64,000 nt of DNA from Phytopythium helicoides. Taxonomy: Eukaryota > Oomycota > Peronosporomycetes > Pythiales > Pythiaceae. Below, one piece after another: positions 1 through 9,855 of the stretch; position 1 is the stretch's first letter; each line of letters begins with the position of its first letter. The translations under genes and the position numbers were made by a program. The stretch covers positions 434,001 to 498,000 of the forward strand of contig JANFNE010000039.1 of assembly GCA_024867545.1 (NCBI GenBank), written 5' to 3'. The notes beneath the pieces were generated by a model that saw nothing but the letters and a program-made list of their open reading frames with translations, was not told the origin of the DNA and made no database searches.

Positions 1-2121
1 ACGCGCTCTCGTCCTTGAGCGAGTCGCCAAACCGTACGTCGTCCTCAGTGCGGCCACACTCGACCACATACATCCACTCACATGTTTGTCCACGCAGACT
101 GCTATGAGCTTCCCGTGGTCATTGTCTCGGCAGTTGATCGCTCCTTCCCTGATGCCACGTGCAACCAGCTCCGATACCCGGCAGAGGACTGCCTCAAAGC
201 CTCGATACACACTCGTGTCGAGGTCATTGACAACCAAAGCGTGGACACGGCCTTCCCGTCGTCCAGCAGTGGCCGAGCTCTCAACTGCTTCGATCCCACG
301 GGGAACCTGACCAGCTCGGTCCCCACGAACGTGTACAGTGCAACGAGCAACTACCGCGGCCAAACGAGCCTCTTCTTCCCCAAGCACCAGCTCAATGTCA
401 AGTTCCCAGAGCCCACGAGCTTCCTTGGTATGCCAGAGGACTCTGCATTCGTGCTGAACGGACCGTATCTGGACTGCTCGATGCTGCGCAACCACCTTGC
501 GCACTGGCTGTTCCGGTCAACAGGACGTTACTCTCCGCATACACGTCACGCGGTAGTGTACTTCAAGCCGTCGACGGATCCAGACGCTCCAGCGCAATAC
601 CTTGGAGTCTATCTTCTACTCGAGAAGCTTTCGTACGGCAAGAACCGCGTCAATTTGTCCAAGCTCGGCTCGGGTGAAGGCGCAGACATGAGCGGAGGCT
701 GGGCGTGGCAAAACGATCCGCTCTCTTTCGGCTCGTACTCGCCCAATGTGGTGCTTGACCAGTACCAGAACGAGTTTGGTATGGGCGAGCGGCCGATCCT
801 TGCGCACCCTCCAGGAGGCTCGCTGTCCCAGCGCCAGCGTGACTACTTTGTCAACACGACGACGGGATTCCTACCGCAGTTCTATCGCGCGCTCTGGAAC
901 AACTTATCAAGTGAGGCCGTACTCGAGCAGCACGCAGATCTTGGATCATTTGCCGACTACCTGCTGCACACCGAAATGTCGCTCAACGTGGACGCATACC
1001 GACGAAGTACCTTTTTCTTCAAGGACCGCGGCCAACCGATCAACGCTGGTCCCGTTTGGGACTTGAACCTCGCGTATGGCAACGGAGCTCGTCGTAACTT
1101 CCGCGATTGGATCTATCCGCAGTACACCTACTGGAAGCGCCTCATGTGCAACCATAAGCTCGCGTCACTTGTCATCCAAAGGTGGAAGACACTACGAGGA
1201 GACTTTGCCTCGGATTCACCCGCTGCAGGAACATGGAGTGACGAGTCCATCAGCAAATTTTTAGATGAGAGTGCAGCACCGATGGCTCGTCAGCTCGCGA
1301 AGTGCAAAAGCCAGCAGGCTGACTGGCGTGGTGATGTTCGCCAATGCGCGAGCGTGAACCTGATCGAATGCAATGGGACGTATTCGGAGCAGGTGGAGTC
1401 TCTCAAGATGGCTGTGATGGACCGGGCACAGTGGATGGACGAGCACATCACGGAGATTTACAAGGCGCTGGACGCATCCACGTGCTCGGGAGTTGGAGAC
1501 GTTCCCAAGTTCAATTGCGCGGCTGATGGTAATGATGACGGATGCCTGTCAGATCCAGAGGCATACTTCTCTCGCGTCCAGTTCCCTCCAGTTCGCAAAC
1601 CGGTTGTCAACAGTGAAGAAGAAACCTCTGAGGCGGTGATCACTGCCGTCGACGAGAGTGTGAGCGAGTACGACCATCCGTCTGAAGACAATTGCTGGAA
1701 GTCTGCAGGGCTTTACGTGTACCCGGAGCAGAAGGGTGTGCGAGACAAGTCGCTGACTTTCTTCTGCAACGGCTACGGCTTGTGCCCACAGGGACCAGGT
1801 GCCTTGTGCACGTGTGCACAAGGTGTCTTGGTGGAGGACAAGACCTGCCGCCGCATCGATGCCGAGACGGTCGTCAAAGCCAAGAGTGCGGTACTTCCAG
1901 TCGTGAGCGAGGCCAAACCCTCTGCTGAAGGTCCCATTATTGGCTCCGTAGCTGGCATCTTGCTTGTAGGAGTCGCAGCTATCGGTGTGGGTATGCTGGT
2001 GGTCCGACAGCGAGAGAAGCGCCGGCGTCTGGAGCAGTTGAACGTGTTCCGGCCGGTTCGGTACGGCAGCATGCAGGACTACAACGCGTTCATGAGTTCG
2101 TCTCCAGTGAGCGAGATGTAG
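1..2121 (+). CDS. CotH-kinase-like secreted/surface protein with EGF-like stalk and C-terminal membrane anchor (5' partial)
   Basis: The long frame from 82 to 2121 encodes a CotH-type protein kinase fold. An N-terminal strand (YELPVVIV) opens it, an RNHLAHWLF helix and a YLGVYLLLEK block follow, and the signature GPVWDLNLAYGNG lies near residues 322-334. CotH proteins phosphorylate extracellular or spore-coat proteins; in the usual WDFD signature the second Asp is Asn here. A short Cys-rich EGF-like segment (about 562-590), a transmembrane helix (about 617-640) and a cytoplasmic tail ending in VSEM follow, so this is probably a type I surface protein. The ATG at 82 is probably not the true start. 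A GTACGT donor at 34 and a GCAG acceptor ending at 97 define a 64-nt intron, and the frame before it (3-33) is open to the window edge, so the signal peptide likely lies outside. The substrate is unknown. Confidence 0.82.
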
Positions 2122-3226
2122 TTTGCAACTAATTAAGAGACGTCGTCCGTGTTGCACCCACCCTTTCAACTGCGTTCCATTTACTATCTTGATATGGCAA
2201 TCTCCACGCACAGACTAACGCTAGCAGGAAACCACGAGTTTTCCGACTTCAAATGATTCTGGGAATTGCGCTGTTATGAGTATCTTAGATCTTTTTGCAG
2301 TTTCCGAACTGAAATGCAATAGTGTGTATCATGGAAGTACATGCATCTTGTCGACAGCCTGCAATGTTTCCAAGAGCGCGCCATAATTTTGCTCTGTGCT
2401 TGTCAGCTCTGAGAAGGTCCTTGTGCCATATCCGGTCATGATCAAGCAACCTCGAAGTGAAGGACTCCTTCGCTCCTTTTTGAGCTCCGTTCTTTCGTCG
2501 CTGTGTTCACCAACGCGGATAACGAAAGAAGGACCTCGCTGAGGTAATCGTGATCATTGTTTTCGGTGAGGAAGTGGTGGTATGGCTTGCTGTAGCTCCC
2601 AGTAGACTTTTCCATGGAGACCACGGACTCCAAACGCAACGCATGTCCAAATTTTGCGACGACGCTTGCATTAGCGATAGGTAAAATGCCCATGGAAAGC
2701 CGCGAGCGCAGCTCTTCGAGTCAGCATGGCTACGTTGAAGTGGCTCGGCACATGGCTTCAGCGCGTATACCAGTTCATACCGGTACTTTTTGACGGCAGA
2801 GAGCCGGTCCACCCATACAGAGCGCAAGTCGCACCTACGTCCCGTAGAGTCCGCAAGTCCGACGTTGACCGTAGGGGCGTGGTGTCCGCATACAAATCCC
2901 CATACACTGCGGATCTCTCTCGCGCTTTGTATGTAACGACGGTTTTCCGTGGCAGCTTTCGATCTCTTGGCGTTTGTATACTTTGAACCGGATGGTTTCG
3001 GATAAAACCGCTCCATACAAATCGCAAGCTATTCCGCCGGCTCCTCCCCGGTCGCCAATCGCGCGCATCCTGCAATTTACTGTACCGTCCGCGCGGATCC
3101 CAAGTGTGGGCCTGGCCGCAGAGACCGGCCCGGCCACTCTTCTACGGCCGGTCCGCTGCCGCCTCGCCCTCGTCCGCAGCCGTCCACTAGCCGTCCGCAG
3201 CTCCGCGCGACCGCCGCCCGACCATC
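2122..3226. other. Intergenic spacer
   Basis: This 1.1-kb spacer lies between two genes on the same strand. Several overlapping ORFs of 80-170 codons exist on both strands, but none shows a recognisable motif, they overlap in opposite directions, and composition becomes GC-rich only near the next gene. I see no convincing gene, repeat or RNA. Confidence 0.5.
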
Positions 3227-4579
3227 ATGGGCGCGCAGGCCGACGTGACGGCCGATGACCTGGTGAGCAGCCTGCTGCACTCCATCACGTCCGGCTCGGG
3301 ATCGGCCGCGTCCTCGTCGTCCTCGTCGTCCTCGTCGTCATCAGCGTCCGCGTCCGCGTCCGCCAGCTCGTCCGCGTCCTCATCCGGGTCGTCGTCCGCG
3401 CCTGCGGCCACCACGGCCGCGCCTGCGGCCACGACGACCGCGCCGTCCACACCGACGCCCACCACGTCCGTCCGCGATGTGAACAATGGAGACGCGTCCT
3501 CAGACTCCGGCGGGTCCGGCGCGGCCGTGGGCATCGGCCTCGCCATGGCCGCACTCGTCATGGCGGCCGTGGTGCTGCTCTACCTGCGGCGTCGCAAGCG
3601 CATCAAGGCCATGAAGCAGCGCCGCGACCAGTTCGGAGGTGTGGACGAGCTGGGCCCGGCCCAGCCGTCCATCGAGCTGCCAGCCCCCAAGCGACCGCTC
3701 TACCGGCCATCGCAGGACCCAGGCGTCCGCGGGTCATCCATGTACTCGTCGTCGTCGTCGAGGGACGGCACGAGCGTCTTCCACACGGTCGGAGGGCTCA
3801 GCCCCACGTCCAGGAAGCTCGGCTCGCAGTTCCGCGCGTCCAGCGTCTCGTCCGTCGACTCGGTCAACCTGCAGGCGCCTGCGGGCGCCACGACCAGCGG
3901 CCGCAAGCTGCAGCGCGTCATGAGCGGCCGAGAGATGGACGAGGAAGACGAGCTCCAGTACGAGCAGCTCAAGTCCACGGCCGCCAACGCGCGCGTGCTC
4001 GACGACCGCCCCACGCCCCTCCGCCTCTCGAACGTCAGCAGCGTCAACAGCCTGCACGACAGCATGAGCTCCGACAAGTACGCGCACGGAGACGGCCTAG
4101 GTGCGGCCGCCTCCCCGCCCCAGCAGCAGGAGCCCGACCGCCAACAGCTCTCGCAGGCGCTCGACTCGTCGGTCATCACGGGCCGCAACAAGCGCACGGG
4201 CTCCGTCTATGACTCCATCCCGGCGCTCGCGGGCGAGCAGATGACCAGCGAGGCGCCACCCACGCCCGCCGCCTCCAGCGAGGCCGTGACGCCCGCCATG
4301 GGCCGTCGACCGCCGCCGCCGCCGCCTCCGGCAGGTGTGCAGGCCTTCCAGCCCATGACCGAGGGCGGGTCCTACGTGGCCGCGCTGCCCGGAGGCCTCA
4401 CGTCGTTCGCCAACGCGGACGACCTCGAGTTCTCCTTGGACGCGCAGATGCGCATGGACGCGCCAAGCGAGCGCGCGTCCACCATGTCCACCACGTCCAC
4501 GGACAGCGGCTGCACGACGCGCAGCGGGTCGCTGATCGGCGTCGTGGCGACCTCGGACGCCGACGAGATCCAGATCTAG
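3227..4579 (+). CDS. Ser/Ala/Thr-rich single-pass membrane protein, function unknown
   Basis: This is a single-exon frame of 450 residues. Residues 24-95 are almost pure Ser/Ala/Thr/Pro, like a heavily O-glycosylated extracellular stalk. A hydrophobic helix follows at about 99-120, stopped by RRRKR. The remaining 320 residues form a low-complexity, Ser-rich, probably disordered cytoplasmic tail with a Pro run (about 363-370) and many possible phosphorylation sites. There is no Cys-rich ectodomain, kinase or WSC domain. The layout resembles mucin-like wall-stress or adhesion sensors, but that is inference from architecture alone. The start has no obvious signal peptide, so orientation (type I or III) is uncertain. 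Coding is supported by strong GC3 bias and by a frame that stays open through repetitive DNA. Confidence 0.6.
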   Translation: MGAQADVTADDLVSSLLHSITSGSGSAASSSSSSSSSSSASASASASSSASSSGSSSAPAATTAAPAATTTAPSTPTPTTSVRDVNNGDASSDSGGSGAAVGIGLAMAALVMAAVVLLYLRRRKRIKAMKQRRDQFGGVDELGPAQPSIELPAPKRPLYRPSQDPGVRGSSMYSSSSSRDGTSVFHTVGGLSPTSRKLGSQFRASSVSSVDSVNLQAPAGATTSGRKLQRVMSGREMDEEDELQYEQLKSTAANARVLDDRPTPLRLSNVSSVNSLHDSMSSDKYAHGDGLGAAASPPQQQEPDRQQLSQALDSSVITGRNKRTGSVYDSIPALAGEQMTSEAPPTPAASSEAVTPAMGRRPPPPPPPAGVQAFQPMTEGGSYVAALPGGLTSFANADDLEFSLDAQMRMDAPSERASTMSTTSTDSGCTTRSGSLIGVVATSDADEIQI

Positions 4580-4788
4580 GCCCCTCGAGCAGCTAGCGGC
4601 TGCGAGCAGGCCAGCCCTCGAGAGATCCATGCGTGTGTGAGTGTGAGTTAGTTCTAAGCAGTATTGTGCACAATGAGTCGGAACGAACGACCACGCCGCC
4701 TGTGTTCTCGTTGCTCGTCTTCATTCATCTGTTACCGGTCCCTGCGTGGATCCAACAGCAAGAACTGCAGGCCGAACGAGCGACCAAC

Positions 4789-5501
4789 CTAGGGCAGGTC
4801 CGCGGCGCGCAGCGGCTCGGCCGCGTGCGCCGTGACCTCCGGGTCGTTGTAGTCCACGGGCGCAAAGTAGTGCGGCGAGCGCTTGCGGCGGCGCAGCAGG
4901 TGGTTGGGCTGCATGTAGTACTGGTCGGGCTCGTCGACGCCGATGGCGAGCGAGCCGACGTTGTATCCGCGCGAGCGGTACAGCGTCTTGTTGGGGTAGT
5001 AGGGCACGTGCTCGCCGACGTGGTTGGCGAACGGCGCGTCGCTCGAGGACGAGATGGGCAGCTTCTCCCAGTTGGCGGGCTGCATCGCACACGTCGGTAG
5101 GTTAGTCAGCGCTCTTCCATCTGTGCGGCGACGGCTAGACTCACGTCCTGCGCGGGCTGTCCTGGAATGGCGTCCGTCATGTGGTGCATCCAGAGATGCC
5201 ACTGCGGCGGGATGAGCGTGCCCTCTACCTCCTCCCACGAGTCGACCTTGAACTCGGTCCAGCGGTGCTGGCCGTACACCTCGGTCGGGTCCTCGTAGTA
5301 CTTGTGGCCGAACTCGTCCTCACCCACGAAGCGGCCGAACTTGACGTCGCCGGGGTTGTACAGCTTCCACAGCGTGCCCTCCCATCCGTAGCGCTTGTAC
5401 GACTCCAGGTACTTCTCGAACACCGTGTAGAACGAGCGCGACTGCTGCGGGGCCAGCGCCTTGCGCGCTCGCAGCGAGCGACCAGCGGCGACCGCCAGCA
5501 T
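4789..5501 (-). CDS. NDUFA12: NADH:ubiquinone oxidoreductase subunit NDUFA12 (B17.2)
   Basis: Two exons (5501-5145 and 5079-4789) are separated by a 65-nt GT-AG intron (5144-5080), giving 215 residues. Exon 1 has an Arg/Ser-rich mitochondrial presequence, then the hallmark NDUFA12 block: FGRFVGEDEFGHKYYED, the GQHRW motif, and IPPQWHLWMHHMTD. Exon 2 supplies NWEKLP and VPYYPNK. NDUFA12 is an accessory subunit at the junction of the matrix arm of respiratory complex I. The animal protein is about 145 residues. This one carries roughly 60 extra C-terminal residues after the YPNK motif (RGYNVGSLAIG, then a PHYFAPVDYNDPEV stretch), probably a lineage-specific extension. It is convergent with the Ser-rich gene. 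Confidence 0.93.
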
Positions 5502-5750
5502 CTTCCTGCACGCTACAAGCCGTTCTGGCGGTCGGGGGGAGGCCGCTCTCGACCGCGAATGCTAGGAGGTCGCGCGAAGGTCGTGCGAAGGTCGCGCGTG
5601 ATAGCCCACTTGGTTTTTGTATGCTCGCGACCCTCCCTCTTGAAGAACGCATCGCTTTCTGAAATTTATAGTAACCAAACGACGCATATCTGAAAAAGCG
5701 CGCTTTCACGCACAGCGCGTTGCCACTTGGAGAAAGTGCAGCTAGCGAGC

Positions 5751-7649
5751 ATGGAGGAGGTGGAGCAGGTGCCGACTGCGGACGCGTCTGTGGAGGCCGC
5801 GGCGGCCGTGGCGGACGTGGCGCTTGGCTCTCAGTTCAGAAAGTACGGCGGGTGGGCGCGTGTGCCGCCGGCCGCGGCGTCGGCGGGCGTTCTGGTGCAG
5901 TTTGAGGCCGCGGGGCTGGAGGATTTGCGCGTGGGGTTTGCGCCAGTGGGGGCGACGCAGTGGCTCTACGAGGTCGCGATCGGCACGAACGGCAACACGG
6001 AGGTGGTCTGGCGCAAGTGCGTGGGCCGCCAGAGGGAGGCCGACCTCGCGCGCGTCTTCGCCGGCCGCACGTGCGCCACGCCAGACTTCGTGCGCTACTG
6101 GGTGGCCGTAACGCCGAGTGGAGCGCTCGCCATGGGCATCGACCGCGAGCTCGTGGCCAAGACCGTCGACCCCAAGTTCGAGGCGCCGGAGGACGGGTTC
6201 CAGGTCGCGTTTACCACCTGGAAGGCTGGCGGGACCTTCCGCAACATCAGCATCACAGCGCTGCCGGACGACGTGCAGGCGCTGATCGACGTGGGCGGCA
6301 AGGAGGTGCCCAGAGTGCTCGTGCGCGGAGATCCGTGGGGTAAGGAGGAGCTCGTCCAGCCGGCGCAGCGAGAGGAGTACGTCCGCGAGTGGGAGGCTAG
6401 CCGCAAGCGCGCGGACCGCTTTGGAGGCGACTTTACAGCTCCAGATGTCAAGAAGTACCTTGACTCGAAGGCCGTGCGCCAACTGCAGCGCACCGGCGCG
6501 ATTGAGCCAGGGTTTGCGACCGGCATTGATCTCATGAGCGAGCAGGAGGCCAAGAAGCGCGAGGATCGCATGAAGCGGTTCAACACGCCGCAGTTTGCCC
6601 TCGAATTCTCGACCGAGACAGCGCGAGCGCTTGAAAATGGGATGACGCAGGAAGAGTGGGATGAGAAGCAGCGCGATCAGCAGAAACTCCGTGAACGAGC
6701 GCAGAAGTTTGGGCTCTCCGCGCAAGAAGACCGCTCTCAGACTGCCAACTCCTTGGTGCCGGCGTCGGCAAAGGTTGGGCGTGAGCGGTGCGATATCAAG
6801 CCAGAGTCCTTGCTTGAAGTCCGGGATGATGCTATTCACATGTATTCGCTGGACGAGCGATTCCAGCAAGTGCGGACGAGCGATGTGATGGCCTACTTCT
6901 ATGGGTACGGCCCCTCTTACGTAGAGTGGATCAACGACAGCTCCTGCACAGTGGTGTTTCGAGACTCATTCACATCAGGCCGTGCATTGATTGCCTTGGC
7001 TCAACCTATTCCAGAGCAGTTTGTCAAGGTGCCTGGTAAGAAGAGTGAGGGTGCCGATTCCAATGCACCCGTCTCTGGAGGAGATGATGTCGAGATGGGT
7101 GATGCGGAAGCACCTTCTACTGACGCGACGGAGTCTAATGGAGCGCAAGAGCAAAGCATGGAAGTCGAGGTGGAAGAGCAGGAGATCCCAGATGACGCGT
7201 TTAATCGTTCGAATTGGCGCTTTGGTGTCCCCATCGGAAGTAGTACACAATCGAGCGAGAAGAAGTGGCGTGTATTGATCCGCAAAGCGACAATCGATGA
7301 CTTTCCGGCTGAAAAAGAGCCCAAGAAGTACCATGCTCGCTGGAGCGGATCTTCATCGGATCAACGGCGTCGAAACAGCAGTCGCTCGCACCCGTACGAG
7401 CGATCTAGCAATAGAAGAAACAATGACCGGGAGAGTGACCGGGACCGTGGTCAAGGACGAAGTCGGGGACGTCGAGGTGGCGAGCGGAGTACGGGAAAGC
7501 CATCGAATCGTTTCAAGGTGAACGAAGACGGTTCGATCAATCTTGTCCGGGATCGTCCTAGCGCCCCATCGGAAGGCGAATCGAGTAGTGCACCGATAGT
7601 GAGCAGTGATGCCCCTGCTGCGAGCAACGACACGTCAGCACCCGCCTAG
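5751..7649 (+). CDS. NCBP3-like nuclear mRNA cap-binding/export factor with N-terminal FAMeT-like domain
   Basis: The ATG at 5751 gives 632 residues in one exon. The middle (about 356-430) has the NCBP3 (C17orf85) fold: AIHMYSLDE, then DVMAYFYGYGPSYVEWINDSSC, a degenerate RRM that in animals binds the mRNA cap and TREX. A RAQKFGL motif (about 313-320) resembles the Tho1/SARNP-type export motif that precedes this domain. The C-terminus (about 535-600) is rich in RS, RG and RD, as in nuclear RNA-binding proteins. The first 190 residues look like a farnesoic-acid O-methyltransferase-like beta domain (LRVGFAPVG, LYEVAIGTNGNTEVVW), which is not part of animal NCBP3. The NCBP3 part is well supported; the N-terminal assignment is less certain. 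Confidence 0.78.
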   Translation: MEEVEQVPTADASVEAAAAVADVALGSQFRKYGGWARVPPAAASAGVLVQFEAAGLEDLRVGFAPVGATQWLYEVAIGTNGNTEVVWRKCVGRQREADLARVFAGRTCATPDFVRYWVAVTPSGALAMGIDRELVAKTVDPKFEAPEDGFQVAFTTWKAGGTFRNISITALPDDVQALIDVGGKEVPRVLVRGDPWGKEELVQPAQREEYVREWEASRKRADRFGGDFTAPDVKKYLDSKAVRQLQRTGAIEPGFATGIDLMSEQEAKKREDRMKRFNTPQFALEFSTETARALENGMTQEEWDEKQRDQQKLRERAQKFGLSAQEDRSQTANSLVPASAKVGRERCDIKPESLLEVRDDAIHMYSLDERFQQVRTSDVMAYFYGYGPSYVEWINDSSCTVVFRDSFTSGRALIALAQPIPEQFVKVPGKKSEGADSNAPVSGGDDVEMGDAEAPSTDATESNGAQEQSMEVEVEEQEIPDDAFNRSNWRFGVPIGSSTQSSEKKWRVLIRKATIDDFPAEKEPKKYHARWSGSSSDQRRRNSSRSHPYERSSNRRNNDRESDRDRGQGRSRGRRGGERSTGKPSNRFKVNEDGSINLVRDRPSAPSEGESSSAPIVSSDAPAASNDTSAPA

Positions 7650-7967
7650 ATATGGTTTGACTAGACGACTTATAGTTGCACGAATGTTTACTGCCTTCAA
7701 CTCTTTGTAGTTGTGGACTGGTGGTTCAATGGAGACTGTTGGAGTGACGTTCCACAGTGTGTGATAACCGGCAATGGGACACAACAACAACAAACAAATT
7801 CGACAGTCATAGTTGACACAAGGTTGTCGACAAAAAGCAGACTTTAAACTTCCCAGCCACAGGTTGCAAGTCTATTTTGAGCAATTATCTGGGCGGAGAG
7901 CTTGGGAGTGATTCTGTCCATGTCATTGCAAACAACGAAACAGCGAACCGAAGTGACGCCAACGAGC
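7650..7967. other. Intergenic spacer
   Basis: AT-richer spacer between the NCBP3-like gene and the first membrane-family gene, with an ACAACAACAACAAAC stretch near 7783-7797. No gene is seen. An upstream in-frame ATG at 7902 could extend the next protein by 22 residues. Confidence 0.45.
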
Positions 7968-9761
7968 ATGATTCGATTCATCTTGGATGCAATTCACGCA
8001 GCACAAGTCGAGTTCCACGGCAGCTACTCCATTACGCGACTCGAGAATCTTTCTGGATTCTACAATCGTGCGAAGCTTGCCCACATTTTCGCTGTATTAG
8101 CGTCAACCCCTCTTCCGTGTCTCCTTGTCACCATCGGGTTCGACCTCATTCCACTCCAGACACCTGACGCCGGGTACGCAGCAAACAAATGCTTTTGGGT
8201 CCGCGCATGTGGACTCTTTGGCGTTGCCACACTTGCCTTCGTTGAGGTGTTTCATCGCGCAACTCGTCTCCCAGCCTTATCGATCATACGAATCACTACC
8301 ATCACAGTGTTTGCCAGCATTATCGCAACTGCAGTCAACATCGGTGTAGCATCCCTCGTTGGATTCCCGATACCATTTTATGCGCAGACATCATCTCCTC
8401 CGTTTTTTGCATGTCTGGCAACTTCATTGTTTCTCACATGGCGTCCATACTTCCAAGTGGAGCCCGATTTAGTTCACAGAATTGTCGAATACACCAAGAT
8501 TTGGATGGTTCAATCATCCACCACAGCCATCTACCCTATTTATTTCTTTGTATTTCGCCAGCTTCCACCAGTTCCGCAAGGAGCATTTGCTCTATTGCTT
8601 CCAATATTCCGTGTAGTGATCAAGAACGTTGCGAGCAGGTGCTACCGCATCCACTCAGATCTACGACCAGAAGAAACGGTCTTCAACATCGAAATTATGT
8701 CTGCGTTGTTTGTTACCTTCAGCATGCAAAACTCGGCGTCGATTGGCCCCGTCGTGTTGCTCACCACAGTCGACGTCATGCACCTGTGCGCATCACTCTA
8801 CGATATTCGTGAGCTTTCAAACGAGTTGCAAGAAACAAGAATGCGCTTACGATCGCTTCGAAGTCGAAAGGAGCCTCGCCAAAGAGCTGTTACCTCAAAG
8901 TTATCAAGCATACTAGACGAAGCGCTAGATATCGTTTATCAAATGGACGAGTCTCAACGACGGCGTGTAGAAAGTTCCGAGCCTATCAGGGCGTTTCGTG
9001 GGTGGCGTATCAGTCCGATGCTGCGTGACACGAAATCAAGAGTCCTTACGTCGGTGGCGGCAGTACTCCATATAACCCGACCAGAACTCAGCATGACATC
9101 ACGATCATATGCAAACGGAACCAAAAGTATTAGTGTATTGACCACGTGGATCCCAGACTCAGTATCTCACAAGTCCGCGATGGCTACAACAGACACACAA
9201 TTCGCCTATCACCAAGAACTGTTTGTGGTACAAGCTTTGCGCTTCCTACATGCAACCGAGTATGTTGTGCTCGTCGAGTTCACCGAGGTTATCATTCCAA
9301 CTATATATCGTACGTGGTGTATATCCCCGCGCGAAAGTGCTTCTGCTACTCCCGGTTGTTAACAAATTGATTTTACACTTGGCGTGCAGTTATTTACCTT
9401 TCCATCGTGATCCAACTACCCAACCGCCAGTTCTATCCACAACTCGAAACTATAGACAATCCCCAGCTGCATCGACTGGTCACTAATGTCGCTGTGTATG
9501 CGTCCCTTGAACTCATCACGCTGCTAGCACTTCAGTGGATTGTGTGGCCGTACCGGATTTTCGTTGGTCCGACAGCTCGCGTTCGTTTTGGCACACCACT
9601 TTCGAACCATTCAGGCAAAGCTTGTTTTATGGGTCGTTAACGTTGTGTCCACTATGGTGAGTTCAATTTGGATAGAATTGCCTGGTTTAGTGCTCACAGC
9701 ATGCATGCAACTGTGGGCAGGTGAAGACTACACGTTTCGATTTCAGTGGCTGAGAAGTTGA
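7968..9761 (+). CDS. Multi-pass membrane protein family member A, 3' end frameshifted
   Basis: This gene is homologous to its neighbour at 9856 and to four other loci here. Exon 1 (7968-9309) encodes a long intact frame with about six hydrophobic helices, the family motif DLRPEETV and the end motif LRFLHATEYVVLVEF. A GTACGT donor at 9310 and a GCAG acceptor ending at 9389 lead to exon 2, which starts LIYLSIVIQLPN as in other members. After WIVW (about 9546) the family sequence (FSLVRQLAFVLAHHF) continues in another frame, consistent with a 2-nt loss. The original frame stops at 9638-9640 (530 residues). Exon 2 is 267 nt to the next donor (9657) instead of 282. A matching exon 3 (9721-9761, DYTFRFQWL) remains. 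It is either a truncated protein or a young pseudogene. Function is unknown. Confidence 0.65.
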
Positions 9762-9855
9762 AAGGATTTTACACAACTTTTCTGAGCTATTTATGACCGA
9801 ACAAGACTTCACTTGAACACAAATCGCACCCATCCAACCGGCACCCGTACACGAA

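Noticed and set aside
2507..3016. 169-codon minus-strand ORF in the first spacer
   Set aside because: Irregular composition, overlapped by other frames of equal length, no domain or splice support.
5742..6869. 375-codon minus-strand ORF
   Set aside because: It lies wholly antisense to the NCBP3-like gene, has shadow composition (Arg/His/Leu-rich) and no motif.
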